Positions 25,648-35,209 of a DNA stretch of 64,000 bases are shown piece by piece. A program made the translations under genes and the position numbers. Position 1 is the first letter of the stretch; each line of letters begins with the position of its first letter. The notes under the pieces were generated by a model, which was not told the origin of the DNA, ran no database searches, and worked only from the letters and a program-made list of their open reading frames with translations. Origin of the DNA: an uncultured Pirellula sp. (GTDB taxonomy: Bacteria > Planctomycetota > Planctomycetia > Pirellulales > Pirellulaceae); contig CAITIE010000011.1 in assembly GCA_903892355.1 (NCBI GenBank), positions 1-64,000 of the forward strand, written 5' to 3'.

Positions 25648-27282
25648 ATGAGAGGGGTTAACTACGCGACGAGATGGGATTTTTATCTGCTTGGGATCCC
25701 AAGCATCGCATTGTCGCCATTGTTGTATTCGCAGGGGACGTTTTTGTGGGGGAAGCAGCACCTGCAATTTTTTCCCCTCGCGATTGCGGCGGTTTGTTAT
25801 TTTGTCGCGACGGAATGGGATCCGGCGGTAGCAGTCGAACCACGAAAGCAGGCCTATGCCAAGATCCTTTCTTGGATGGTGATGGCGTTAGTTGTGGTAA
25901 GTTCGCTGCTATATAGTTCGTGGCTGGCGCATGCCACGATGGTGCTAGCCCTCTTTACCTGGGCCTTGGGGCGTGTCGGCAACTTGTCGCTGTTAAGATT
26001 GATCGGCATTTGTGGTTTGGTCGCCATCACGATTCCGTTCCCCTTTGGTGGCGATCAAGCGTTGATCGAATGGCTGCAAAAGGCGTCGTCGCTCGCTTGT
26101 AGTCGCATGATGGATGTTTTAGGGATCGTCCACGTTCGAAGCGGCAATATCATGGAGATCACCGCAAAACCATTGTTTGTGGAAGAGGCCTGCAGCGGAG
26201 TTGATAGCCAGTATGCATTGATGGCCGTAGCGGGTGTGTTGCTCCTCATTGGACGAGCGAGTTTGTGGGTTTCCATTGCGACGATCGTGACCGTTCCGAT
26301 TTGGGCCATCTTAGGAAATATCCTCCGGATTTTCGCCATCGTTCTCGGGCTCGAGTATTGGAACCTCGACCTTTCCGAGGGGACCAAGCACACGTTGCTC
26401 GGGTTAGTTTGTTTTTCGATGGCGGCTTGGGCACATTGGAGTTCCGTCCAGTTTCTCAATTTCCTTGAGACGTTTCGGAGTTCCGATCGAACCGAAGAGA
26501 CGACAGCAACCACACACGAGCAGTCGCCCGAAACATCGATCGCGTTGTATCCAGGTGTACTCCCATTTGCCGCATGCTGTGGTTTGCTTCTATTTGCGCC
26601 GTTCGGATGGTTCTTGATTGTTGGAAACCGAGTGCAAAGTGTTATTCCCTCGATGGGGCGGGAGTTCGTAGAGACGTTTCCAGGGAGAGATGCAGCGTTT
26701 GCCAGGGGGCGAGGAACTGTCGTTGGATTCGAAACACAAAGCCGGTCACGCGATGATTTGCAGGGGCAGTTTTCACGTAGTTGGAGGCTTGCGACGGCAC
26801 GAGGGCTTGAGATCATCTCGCTCGACATGCCATTCCGTGGTTGGCATCCCTTGTGGGGCTGCTACGAGCTTGGGGGGTGGAATATTACGTCGAAGGATTT
26901 GGTATCGAGCCCTGGAGGCAACGCTGGATCAGAATGGCCGATCTACGAGGCGATACTTGCAAATGATTTTGGTGAGCACGCGGTTTTGCACTTCGTCCTA
27001 TTCGATCGCAGCGGGACTCCTTACATCCATGAAAACACGCGAATGTTTCTAGCTGAAAGAGATCGAAAGTATCGGACCCTATTTCAGGAAGTGATGGCGT
27101 TGTCGAATCAACTCCAAGGGGATCGATTGCCTATCACCTACCAATTGCAGATGCTTTCCAAGTCGGACGAGCCGTTCAGTCAGTCTGAGGTGCTCGCCCT
27201 GCGGGATCAATTTTTGAAAATGCGAGATCGGGCGATGAGCGAGTTAACTCCTGCCCTGCAATCATTGCCAAATGGCTTCTGA
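25648..27282 (+). CDS. Exosortase with C-terminal EpsI-like domain
   Basis: This is an integral membrane cysteine protease/transpeptidase of about 544 residues that is predicted to process PEP-CTERM proteins. Eight or so membrane helices fill residues 12-275. The three expected active-site residues are present: Cys182 (FVEEACSGVDSQ), Arg227 (ILGNILRIF) and His248 (LSEGTKHTLLG). After about residue 320 there is another hydrophobic helix (GVLPFAACCGLLLFAPFGWFLIV). It is followed by a periplasmic region with PFRGWHPLWGCYELGGWNI, similar to EpsI domains fused to exosortases. The ATG at 25648 is preferred because the longer ORF runs into the preceding gene. The helical repeat gene downstream overlaps by 11 bases. 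Confidence 0.9.
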   Translation: MRGVNYATRWDFYLLGIPSIALSPLLYSQGTFLWGKQHLQFFPLAIAAVCYFVATEWDPAVAVEPRKQAYAKILSWMVMALVVVSSLLYSSWLAHATMVLALFTWALGRVGNLSLLRLIGICGLVAITIPFPFGGDQALIEWLQKASSLACSRMMDVLGIVHVRSGNIMEITAKPLFVEEACSGVDSQYALMAVAGVLLLIGRASLWVSIATIVTVPIWAILGNILRIFAIVLGLEYWNLDLSEGTKHTLLGLVCFSMAAWAHWSSVQFLNFLETFRSSDRTEETTATTHEQSPETSIALYPGVLPFAACCGLLLFAPFGWFLIVGNRVQSVIPSMGREFVETFPGRDAAFARGRGTVVGFETQSRSRDDLQGQFSRSWRLATARGLEIISLDMPFRGWHPLWGCYELGGWNITSKDLVSSPGGNAGSEWPIYEAILANDFGEHAVLHFVLFDRSGTPYIHENTRMFLAERDRKYRTLFQEVMALSNQLQGDRLPITYQLQMLSKSDEPFSQSEVLALRDQFLKMRDRAMSELTPALQSLPNGF

Positions 27283-28864
27283 GTCAGCATCCGGATTGAT
27301 GAATACAAGATCGCAGTATTGGGAATGGAGCAAACCGTCGCTCGTGCTGGCGATCGTGACTGCGCTGTTCGCTTTGGCGAGCGTCTACACGCAGCGTCGC
27401 ATTCAGGGGTACTATCGAGGCATTGTCTCGTCGACCTTGGAGAACGTAGCGGACAGGACCCCAGTAAGTATCGCTGAAATCCAGCGTGCCGAGCTTGCGA
27501 ACAAGCGGTTGGGGCAGCAGGCATCCGACCCATCCGAGTTGCAATTCTCGGCCGCGAAATTGGCCAACGATGCATCGATGATGCATGCATCACGGGCGAT
27601 AGCGTTTCGAGAGGAGGGAGAATTGCAACGGTTCGTCGAAGAAATGGAGCGAAGCCGAATGGCTACGCGTCGAACGGTGGATTCGATGCGTCGGCTGGGG
27701 AAAATGAATGGAACCATGGCCGCAGGCGCAAGGCTATGGTTGCTGGGAGAGAGTGTTCCAAGCGGCCCGCTCATGGAAGTGGATTGGCATTCCTACTGGA
27801 TTGAGACCAGATCGCAGGCGCTCCAAGCGATTGCGGATTCGGAGACGGATGAGGCGTTGGCGTTGAATGCTATTCGACTGAGTGCATTGAGCACACTGTC
27901 GACCGCTATGGATTTAACCGCCGGTGAAGGGGGGAAGGATCGCGCCCATCGCCGTGGTGAGGTGGAGAACGCATTGAACGAGGTGGCGACGGTAGCGGAT
28001 TTGGATCCTCGATGTTTCATGATACGGATCGAGGGGATGGAATGCTTGGAGCCTGGGCAAGGCGTTCTGATCGCACGGTCCCGGTTTAAGGATTTGTTGG
28101 CGGGTGAAGGCGAAATCCACGGGTTGGATGGCAGGCAACGCGAGATGGAAAGGATTGATTCGGTATTTGTGTCCCTCCTTGTATTGGATAGTACGGACGA
28201 AGCATTTGCGTATGCGATGAATCAATTGGCGGCAAGGACGCTTGTGGATCCCGAAGCACTCCGCGCCGTGCTCACTCAATCCGTGATGAGAGCCATCGGT
28301 CGCGCCTATTGGTTTCCGAGTGGGGAGGCGACTACGAATTCGAAGCGGATTGCGGGGCTCATCAAAGGGTTGTTTGTGCTGGGGATCAAGTATCCACAGG
28401 CCTTAGAGCTCGTAGATCGAATCGTATTTTTACCTGGTTCGGATGCCGTTGCAGGCGAATTGGGTGAAGCCCTTTCGCGGGAGAGTGGTGCGGGGATAGC
28501 CACTGGCATCGATTGGTTGCGAGACCGGTTTGTTTTACGTGAAAACGTGGGTGGGGATACGAACCGTGCATCCTTGGTTGGAGTCGACGATGAATTGGCG
28601 GTGCCCATGCTCGGATTCATCGGATACATGATCCGCGAGAAGCAAGGTGGATCTGATGTTGCTATCCGCGTGATCGATGAGATGGCACGAAATTGGCCAT
28701 GGATTGGGGAATTGAGGGTTGCGCAGGCCATGCTGGCGACGGAGTTAGGACGCGATGACCAAGCCATTGCGATTTTGGCGGAATTGAATGAAAAGATTCC
28801 GGACAATGCACAAATACAGAACATGCTCGTGCAGGCCTACGAGCGGGCGTTGAAAAAAAGATGA
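27272..28864 (+). CDS. Membrane-anchored helical repeat protein of unknown function, next to exosortase
   Basis: I do not recognise a named family. The protein has 530 residues, a single membrane helix near the N-terminus (SLVLAIVTALFALASVY, about residues 27-43) and then an almost entirely alpha-helical extracytoplasmic part. The C-terminus (AQAMLATELGRDDQAIAILAELNEKIPDNAQIQNMLVQAYERAL) is clearly TPR-like. It overlaps the exosortase by 11 bases and the GT2 gene by 4 bases, so it belongs to this operon. A TPR protein is also found after the second exosortase at 36.9 kb, which suggests a linked role, perhaps as a scaffold for polymer or PEP-CTERM export. An alternative start is the ATG at 27299. 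Confidence 0.8.
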   Translation: MASESASGLMNTRSQYWEWSKPSLVLAIVTALFALASVYTQRRIQGYYRGIVSSTLENVADRTPVSIAEIQRAELANKRLGQQASDPSELQFSAAKLANDASMMHASRAIAFREEGELQRFVEEMERSRMATRRTVDSMRRLGKMNGTMAAGARLWLLGESVPSGPLMEVDWHSYWIETRSQALQAIADSETDEALALNAIRLSALSTLSTAMDLTAGEGGKDRAHRRGEVENALNEVATVADLDPRCFMIRIEGMECLEPGQGVLIARSRFKDLLAGEGEIHGLDGRQREMERIDSVFVSLLVLDSTDEAFAYAMNQLAARTLVDPEALRAVLTQSVMRAIGRAYWFPSGEATTNSKRIAGLIKGLFVLGIKYPQALELVDRIVFLPGSDAVAGELGEALSRESGAGIATGIDWLRDRFVLRENVGGDTNRASLVGVDDELAVPMLGFIGYMIREKQGGSDVAIRVIDEMARNWPWIGELRVAQAMLATELGRDDQAIAILAELNEKIPDNAQIQNMLVQAYERALKKR

Positions 28865-29628
28865 CACGTGTTTCCATCATCACCGCAGTGTACAACCGCG
28901 TTTCAACGATTGAATGCGCGTTGCAATCCATTCGGTCTCAGAAAAATGCTGAGATTGAATTGATCGTCGTGGATGGGATGTCCAACGACGGTACCGCGGA
29001 GGTTTTGGAACGGAATCGATCGCGGATCGATACGTTGATCCAAGAACCGGACGATGGTATTTATGATGCGCTGAACAAGGGATTGGAGGCAGCGAGCGGA
29101 GATGTTGTGGGGTTTCTCCACGCAGACGATTTTTTCGCAAGCGATAGCGTGATCCAAAGTGTCGTCGGCCAGTTTGACGGATCGGAATGCGACGGAGTCT
29201 ACGGGGATCTGTTGTATGTTTCCGCGGAAGATCCGAGAAAAGTGATTCGGTACTGGCGAGCGGGGCACTTTAGCCAGGGGACGCTTCGGTGGGGATGGAT
29301 GCCACCTCACCCCACGGTCTATCTGAGACGAGATGCTTATCGGATGCTTGGCGGTTTCCGAACCGATCTACAGATTGCGGCGGACTATGAGATTCTGGTG
29401 AGGATGTTTGCGAAGCATCGGCTCAAGATGCGGTACCTCGAGGAGATCCTTGTGAAGATGCGGGTAGGTGGGAAGAGCAACGCATCGCTCCGGAATCGGA
29501 TGCTCGCGAATCGGGAAGACCGAAGGGCTTGGGCGATCAATGGCATGCGACCGCCAACGGGGTTACGGTTTACGAAACCGTTGCGCAAGTTGTCGCAGTA
29601 CTGGCGGCGTCCGAGTCGTGGAGGGTAG
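28861..29628 (+). CDS. Glycosyltransferase family 2
   Basis: This is an inverting GT-A enzyme of 255 residues. The N-terminus VSIITAVYNRVSTIECALQSIRSQ and ELIVVDGMSNDGTAEVL bind the nucleotide. GFLHADDFF contains the DxD-like metal motif. HPTVYLRRDAYRMLGGFRTDLQIAADYEILVRMF is the acceptor region typical of WcaE-like colanic acid glycosyltransferases. It is coupled to the upstream helical repeat gene by a 4-base overlap and is the last gene before a 370-base gap. Sugar specificity is unknown. Confidence 0.9.
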   Translation: MTRVSIITAVYNRVSTIECALQSIRSQKNAEIELIVVDGMSNDGTAEVLERNRSRIDTLIQEPDDGIYDALNKGLEAASGDVVGFLHADDFFASDSVIQSVVGQFDGSECDGVYGDLLYVSAEDPRKVIRYWRAGHFSQGTLRWGWMPPHPTVYLRRDAYRMLGGFRTDLQIAADYEILVRMFAKHRLKMRYLEEILVKMRVGGKSNASLRNRMLANREDRRAWAINGMRPPTGLRFTKPLRKLSQYWRRPSRGG

Positions 29629-29996
29629 GAGTCGCATTTGGCTCGCGACTGTGCCCAAAAATGGTTTGTGGCTCGGGCGTTTGCGCCGGCCTATTCGCGA
29701 AGCGATGTTTGGTGAAACCATTATTTCACGAACACTTCATGAGAACGGGGCGTGGACCTGCCGGTTTTCACTCCGACAATTTGACGTAGTGGATTATAGT
29801 GTCTGGTACTCGCTCGTGACAAACTGAATGAGATTTGGCCTCTGCCGTGCTGGCTGTGTTGAAGCCGGCACGATTGCTTGGACCCGCAATCAAGAAATAC
29901 GATTCGACCGTCGAGAAAATCGCCCGTGCTTGATAGTTTGACTCTAATTACCGTTCGTGCACTGCGTGCGCGATCCTATGACGCTGGGAGAAAACC
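29629..29996. other. Intergenic region, no supported gene
   Basis: The two ORFs of 119 and 86 codons start inside the GT2 gene in other frames and have no recognisable features. No hairpin terminator with a T run and no strong promoter is obvious, although tttgactctaattacc near 29936 might contribute a -35 element. Confidence 0.4.
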
Positions 29997-31820
29997 ATGT
30001 GCGGCATAGGGGGGATCATCGACCGTTCGACGGCAGGTGCGGCAACGGTGCGTTCGCGCTGTGAGCGGATGGCGACTGCGATGGTGCATCGTGGCCCGGA
30101 CGATTTCGGATCGTACTACGATGTCGACCAAGGTGTGGGTTTGGTGCACCGCCGATTGTCGATTATCGATTTGTCGGAGGCTGGCCATCAGCCGATGGCG
30201 ACAGCGGATGGTCGCTACACCATTGTGTTCAATGGCGAAATCTACAATTACGGGAAACTGCGAGAGGATTTGCAAGGCCAGGGGGAGGTTTTTGTCGGGC
30301 ACTCCGATACCGAGGTATTGCTTCGATGGTATCAGCGAGAAGGAATTGCGTGCCTCGATCGCATTGAAGGGATGTATGCATTTGCGGTTTGGGATCATGT
30401 TTCCAAGTCTCTTACGATCGCGCGAGGTCCATTCGGAATCAAGCCGCTGTATTATTGGGAACAAGGGGACAGTTTCGCGTTTGCGTCTGAGGTTCGGGCG
30501 TTGTTGGAAGCGGATTTAGGACCTCGCGAATTATCGGCGGCGGGTGCGCTCGGTTATTTCATGCATGGGTCACTCCAAGAGCCCGACACACTGATTCAGG
30601 GGGTGAGGATGTTGCCCGCGGGATCGTGGCTGGAATGGAAGGGTGGCGAAGTAAGGGTTCGAAACGACTGGGCGCCAAAGTTTCCGTCGGAGCGAATCTT
30701 TGATCGGGAGCGGGCGGTTCGAATAACGAGCGAGGCGCTCGAGGAGAGTGTCGAGCGCCATTTCGTGAGCGATGTTCCGGTCGGGATCTTTCTGAGTGGA
30801 GGATTGGATTCGACGGCGTTATTGGCGTTGGCAAAACGTTTGGGAAAGCGTGAAATTCATACGTTTTGCATCTCTTTTGATGAGTCCGACTACAACGAAG
30901 GGGATGTTGCTGCCCGGACAGCAGCGCATTTTGGTGCGGTTCATCATGAGTGGCGATTGAAATCGGGTGAAGCAAAGGCATTGTTGGCGGAGTTTAAAGA
31001 TTCCATCGACCAACCGAGTGTGGACGGCTTCAATACGTTTTGCGTCTCACGATTTGCCAGCCGCTGCGGTTTGAAAGTGGTTCTCTCTGGATTAGGGGGG
31101 GACGAGGTCTTCGGCAGTTATCCATCGTTCAGCCTAGTTCCACGGATGCAATCGTGGCATCGTCGGTTAGGGATGCCTTTGGTTCGCGGCTTGTTCGGTT
31201 CTGCATGTCGGTTCGCGCCTGCGTATACCTCCTTGGCACGTTTCGGTAGGTTTCTTGAAACCGATGGAAGTGGTCTCGAAGCCTATCAAGCCGTTCGGTC
31301 GATCTACTCTGAAGAGGACGCCGCTGAATTGGTGAAGCGATACGGTGGGGAAGTGTCGAGCGATGAATCGAGCGGGGCATTGGAATTTGACGGAATCAGC
31401 GAGCTAGGATGCGCTGACCAAGTTTCCTATTTCGAGCTCACCCGTTACATGTTGAATCAGTTGCTGCGAGATTCCGATGTGATGAGCATGGCGCATGGAT
31501 TGGAACTGCGCGTGCCCTTCGTGGACCGGCAGCTCTTTCATACCCTTGCCACGATCGCACCAGAAATTCGGATCAGTCCGAATAAGGATCTGCTGGTCGA
31601 AGCGGTTCCGGAGATTCCTGATTGGGTAAGGAATCAGCCAAAGCGCGGTTTTTCTTTTCCCTTTGCCCAGTGGATTGGCGAGTCTTGGAAAAGTGATTTT
31701 GAGGAGATCCGGCGCGGTTTGCCCGACGGTTCCACGAAGTGGTATCACGTTTGGGCGGTTTTTGTATTCGAGGAATTTTTGGCACGGAATAACGTTAGCG
31801 TCCCGTCGACCCGCGTTTAG
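29997..31820 (+). CDS. asnB: Asparagine synthase (glutamine-hydrolysing)-like amidotransferase
   Basis: This is a two-domain enzyme of 607 residues. The N-terminal nucleophile hydrolase domain starts MCGIGGIID with Cys2 as catalytic nucleophile, followed by HRGPDDFGSYYD and HRRLSIIDLSEAGHQPM. The synthetase domain has the PP-loop VGIFLSGGLDSTALLALA and the conserved SGLGGDEVFGSY. AsnB homologues of this size are regular members of exosortase-associated exopolysaccharide clusters, where they probably amidate a carboxyl group of a uronic acid rather than make asparagine. The uronic acid predicted from the WbpA-E set would be a possible target. True asparagine synthesis cannot be excluded. Confidence 0.9.
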   Translation: MCGIGGIIDRSTAGAATVRSRCERMATAMVHRGPDDFGSYYDVDQGVGLVHRRLSIIDLSEAGHQPMATADGRYTIVFNGEIYNYGKLREDLQGQGEVFVGHSDTEVLLRWYQREGIACLDRIEGMYAFAVWDHVSKSLTIARGPFGIKPLYYWEQGDSFAFASEVRALLEADLGPRELSAAGALGYFMHGSLQEPDTLIQGVRMLPAGSWLEWKGGEVRVRNDWAPKFPSERIFDRERAVRITSEALEESVERHFVSDVPVGIFLSGGLDSTALLALAKRLGKREIHTFCISFDESDYNEGDVAARTAAHFGAVHHEWRLKSGEAKALLAEFKDSIDQPSVDGFNTFCVSRFASRCGLKVVLSGLGGDEVFGSYPSFSLVPRMQSWHRRLGMPLVRGLFGSACRFAPAYTSLARFGRFLETDGSGLEAYQAVRSIYSEEDAAELVKRYGGEVSSDESSGALEFDGISELGCADQVSYFELTRYMLNQLLRDSDVMSMAHGLELRVPFVDRQLFHTLATIAPEIRISPNKDLLVEAVPEIPDWVRNQPKRGFSFPFAQWIGESWKSDFEEIRRGLPDGSTKWYHVWAVFVFEEFLARNNVSVPSTRV

Positions 31821-32076
31821 GGCTGGTCCGATAGGGGGCTTGATTGCCCCGGCGAATGACGATTGCGCGACGTACGCAGACTTTGGATTCCTCCATCGAA
31901 AACAATTGTCTGGTCACGGGCGAATGCGAGATTTCGCCATCGGCGGATCTTCGTCGTTTCTTAATCGACGCATCAGAATCGGGCGTCGAATCGTTAAATG
32001 CTGCAAAATCGAGGGCTTTGACCCTTGACGATGCGAGTTGTCACCTGAGAACATAAAGGTAACTTCAAAGAGAATA

Positions 32077-34512
32077 ATGAATATAAGTACCATGGATAAA
32101 CCAAATCCTCAGGCAGGCTTCGACGACTTGGGCGGGGGCTACAAAGCCATGAGTCCCCAGGGGGGCTACGACGATAACGCGTTGCCTTCGCTCGACGTCT
32201 ACGGGGCCTTATGGCGTCGGAAGTCGGTGGTTGTTCTATTGGCCATTGTTGGTGCTGGAATTGCAGCATTGCTTTATTCCCAGGCGACACCGACGTATGC
32301 GTCCGTACTCAGATTGATGCTGTTTATGCAGGCACCGCCGAGTGTGATCAATGGGGAAGTGATTCCCCAGCAAGTCGCTTTGGAGAAGCAGAGATATCTA
32401 CTAACGAGCCAACCGGTGCTCACGTCTGCGATTCAGAATGGGCAATTGGACAAGCTTCCAACGTTTGCCGGCTCGGACGGCCCGCTTGGTCAACTGCGTG
32501 GGATGCTCAAGGTTGCACCCGTCGGAAAAGATTTATCCTCGGACTCGTTGGAGGTACGTTGCGAGGGTGGCAACAAAGAAGACTTGCCCGGGATCCTAAA
32601 CCAAGTCGTCAATTCCTACGTCTCGACCATCGGGAAAGATTCTGAAGCGTCAGGGCAGGAATCGGTGGAACTGATTGAACGCCTGCAGCAATCGCTGGTG
32701 GAGGATCAGCAGGAAGCTCAGTCTCGGTACTACACGATTCTCAAAGAGTTGAACTTGTCTGCCGAGAACGATAAAGGGCGTTGGGTCAATCCCTACGTTG
32801 CAGAGATCGATAAACTGCGATTGCAAAGGGACGAATCTATCCAGGAGTTCCGCAGGTCGGATCAGCTGCTCGAAGAGGTTCGTATCGCGGTCGATCCGGA
32901 CAACAAGCGAGAGGAGTTGCTCAAACTGGCCATCGTCGAGGCGAAGAAGTACTTCAATGTGAACGGTAAGGATGCTTCGGATTTGGATCCTTTGACGATT
33001 GAGGATCGGCAGCGCTTGGTTCGTTACGAACAGAGGCTGGAAGCAGTTACGACCGAGGTGGTGACGTTGGAGGCCGAAAAAGAAGAAACTGCCAAGCGAT
33101 ACGGTGCGAGGCACCCACGCGTTGAAGACGCAGAGACTCGGTACAAGTCGGCACTGGCCACCAAGAATCGGCTCAGCGAGGAATATGAGTCGATGAAATC
33201 GACGCTCGGCGATAATGAAGAGTTGTCCCGAAAGAGTGAGGCATTGCTTCAAGATGTGCGGTCTCGCGATCAAGAGACACTGCAGCTGTATACCGCCGCA
33301 TTGCTCAATCAACGAGAGCGAGCCAAATACACCTTGGACAAGCTCTCGGAGGATATCACCGACCTAAGCGAGAAATCGAATCAAATTGCAGGAGATATCA
33401 CCGAACTCAACATGCTCCGCGATCAGATCGACGAGCGTCGTGAAAGCGTCACACAAATCCTTGAGAAGCTATCCGCAATGCGCGTTGTGTCAGGGAATTA
33501 CTCAACGACCAAGGTGAAGATCATCGACGAGGCGTCCTCGCCTGAGCAAGTGTATCCGAAGCTGTGGAAATTTCTCGCTGTTGGGCTGTTCGTTGGAGGG
33601 TTGCTCGGTGCATGTTTGGCGGTCTTGATCGACCATTCTGATTTGGCATTCCGTACACCGATCGATATTCAGGAGAGTCTTAACGTCCCGGTGATTTGCA
33701 AGGTGCCTCGCATTCGCAAGGGGCGTGTCAGCAAGGATTTTGCGGGGTCACCGATGTTGATCACCGCATACAACTCGACCTCTTCGGTTTCGGAAACTTT
33801 CCGCGCTGCAAGGACTTCGTTGCTGTTTTCTGCGGCGCAGTCGGGTAGCAAGGTATTCATGTTCACGAGCCCATCGCCTGGGGACGGCAAATCGACCACC
33901 ATCGCAAACTTGGCGATATCCCTTGCCCAAACCAACAAGCGTGTCTGCCTCGTCGACGCGGATTACCGCCGGCCTCGAGTGCAACAGAATTTCGGAGTGC
34001 AGTTCGAACCAGGTGGCATGCAGTACCTGCTGGGCGAATCGACTCTGGACGAAGCGCTCCGGCCGTGCGAGTTCCAAAACAACCTCACGTTGCTAACCAC
34101 CGGTGGTCGCCCGAAGAATCCCGGCGAGTTGGTAGCCTCCAACGGTTTTGCCGACATGATTACCGAACTGAGATCGCGGTTCGACATTGTGCTTATCGAC
34201 TCGCCTCCCGTGATTCCCGTCGCTGACGCAACCAGTCTCTCCGCGGTCGTTGATGGAATCGTCCTCGTGCTTCGTATTCGACGTGGTGTGATCCTTTCAG
34301 CCAGGAAAGCGAAAGAACGCCTCGACATGGTGCAAGCAAACCTAATGGGGGTAATCGTCAACGGGATGGACGAGAACATTTACTACAACGAATACGGCAC
34401 CTACTACCGAGGCGCGTATTACAGCGGCTACAACTATGGCCGCTACTACGATCGCCAGTACTCGGATTACTCGGACCGGCCGCGGACTGAGAAGCCAGCG
34501 AAACGGGTTTAG
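32077..34512 (+). CDS. Polysaccharide biosynthesis tyrosine autokinase (Wzc-like)
   Basis: This is a membrane protein of 811 residues that combines a Wzz-type chain-length domain with a BY-kinase. The first helix is VVVLLAIVGAGIAALLYSQ (near residue 50), followed by a long periplasmic coiled-coil region. The second helix FLAVGLFVGGLLGACLAVLI lies near residue 500. The cytoplasmic kinase has Walker A GDGKST at residues 602-607 and Walker A' CLVDADYRRP. The C-terminal cluster holds about 13 tyrosines in some 35 residues, more than the usual five to seven. Cyclic autophosphorylation of this cluster controls polymer length and export. The ATG at 32077 follows aaagaga; the ATG at 32092 is an alternative. 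Confidence 0.93.
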   Translation: MNISTMDKPNPQAGFDDLGGGYKAMSPQGGYDDNALPSLDVYGALWRRKSVVVLLAIVGAGIAALLYSQATPTYASVLRLMLFMQAPPSVINGEVIPQQVALEKQRYLLTSQPVLTSAIQNGQLDKLPTFAGSDGPLGQLRGMLKVAPVGKDLSSDSLEVRCEGGNKEDLPGILNQVVNSYVSTIGKDSEASGQESVELIERLQQSLVEDQQEAQSRYYTILKELNLSAENDKGRWVNPYVAEIDKLRLQRDESIQEFRRSDQLLEEVRIAVDPDNKREELLKLAIVEAKKYFNVNGKDASDLDPLTIEDRQRLVRYEQRLEAVTTEVVTLEAEKEETAKRYGARHPRVEDAETRYKSALATKNRLSEEYESMKSTLGDNEELSRKSEALLQDVRSRDQETLQLYTAALLNQRERAKYTLDKLSEDITDLSEKSNQIAGDITELNMLRDQIDERRESVTQILEKLSAMRVVSGNYSTTKVKIIDEASSPEQVYPKLWKFLAVGLFVGGLLGACLAVLIDHSDLAFRTPIDIQESLNVPVICKVPRIRKGRVSKDFAGSPMLITAYNSTSSVSETFRAARTSLLFSAAQSGSKVFMFTSPSPGDGKSTTIANLAISLAQTNKRVCLVDADYRRPRVQQNFGVQFEPGGMQYLLGESTLDEALRPCEFQNNLTLLTTGGRPKNPGELVASNGFADMITELRSRFDIVLIDSPPVIPVADATSLSAVVDGIVLVLRIRRGVILSARKAKERLDMVQANLMGVIVNGMDENIYYNEYGTYYRGAYYSGYNYGRYYDRQYSDYSDRPRTEKPAKRV

Positions 34513-34605
34513 GCTGTCTGTTCGCTGGTAAATCGCTTTGGTTCTTTCGGAAAAAGAATGCCTGAAACCAGTTACTCAAGATCCGTCCTCCGCCAAAGGC
34601 GGTTT

Positions 34606-34638
<33 letters not shown>

Positions 34639-34767
34639 AAATCGAAATCGTAATCTTAATCGGATGCTATAGCGTACTTTCGGGTTCGGAGATGGTTTTG
34701 AATTTTATCGCTATTGGATTTTGATGATCAGCGAATAGTAGGAGTAGGAGCACGAGCAGGAGCAGGA

Positions 34768-34790
34768 GCACGAGCACGAGCACGAGCACG
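34768..34790. repeat. Hexanucleotide tandem repeat (AGCACG)n, right arm of an inverted pair
   Basis: About four units of AGCACG form the exact reverse complement of the array at 34607. Degenerate units extend to the left (gagcaggagcaggagca) and ggagat-like units to the right. Confidence 0.88.
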
Positions 34791-34879
34791 AGATGGAGAT
34801 GGAGCAGGGGAGTGGGGTTATCAATCCTGAGAGGATGGCTTTTGCATGCTCCACCCCCTGATGAACCGACTTGAAAGAG

Positions 34880-34902
34880 CGCGACCTTAAGGTCGCGTTT
34901 TT
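34880..34902 (+). terminator. Rho-independent terminator
   Basis: The 7-bp stem CGCGACC / GGTCGCG with a TTAA loop is followed by five T residues. It lies 368 bases after the kinase stop and could end the main polysaccharide transcript. Confidence 0.75.
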
Positions 34903-35209
34903 CGTTGGTAGGTTGGCAATTTCACAGTTGAGGTTCGCGCTTTAGTCGGGAGTTGCGGAGACTCGGCGAATCGAGTATTCCGGCCCCGCCATGCTTTCGG
35001 GGGAAGGGTTGTATCGATCGTAGGGGCATGGGGGGCCGAGCGGCGGAAGGTACTTTGTGAATTTTGCGTGTGGGCTGCATGTTGGCGGGTTCGACCAAGG
35101 GGCGGGCGAGTACTCTAATGGAGTGCGCAATCACCTCCATCCAGGTTGGGATCGCGCTTGCTGTGCGAGCTTCATGAATTGAAGATTTCCTGAGACCTAT
35201 TGTGTGATC

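Noticed and set aside
29529-29789. Small ORF after the GT2 gene
   Set aside because: It begins inside the GT2 gene in another frame and has no features.
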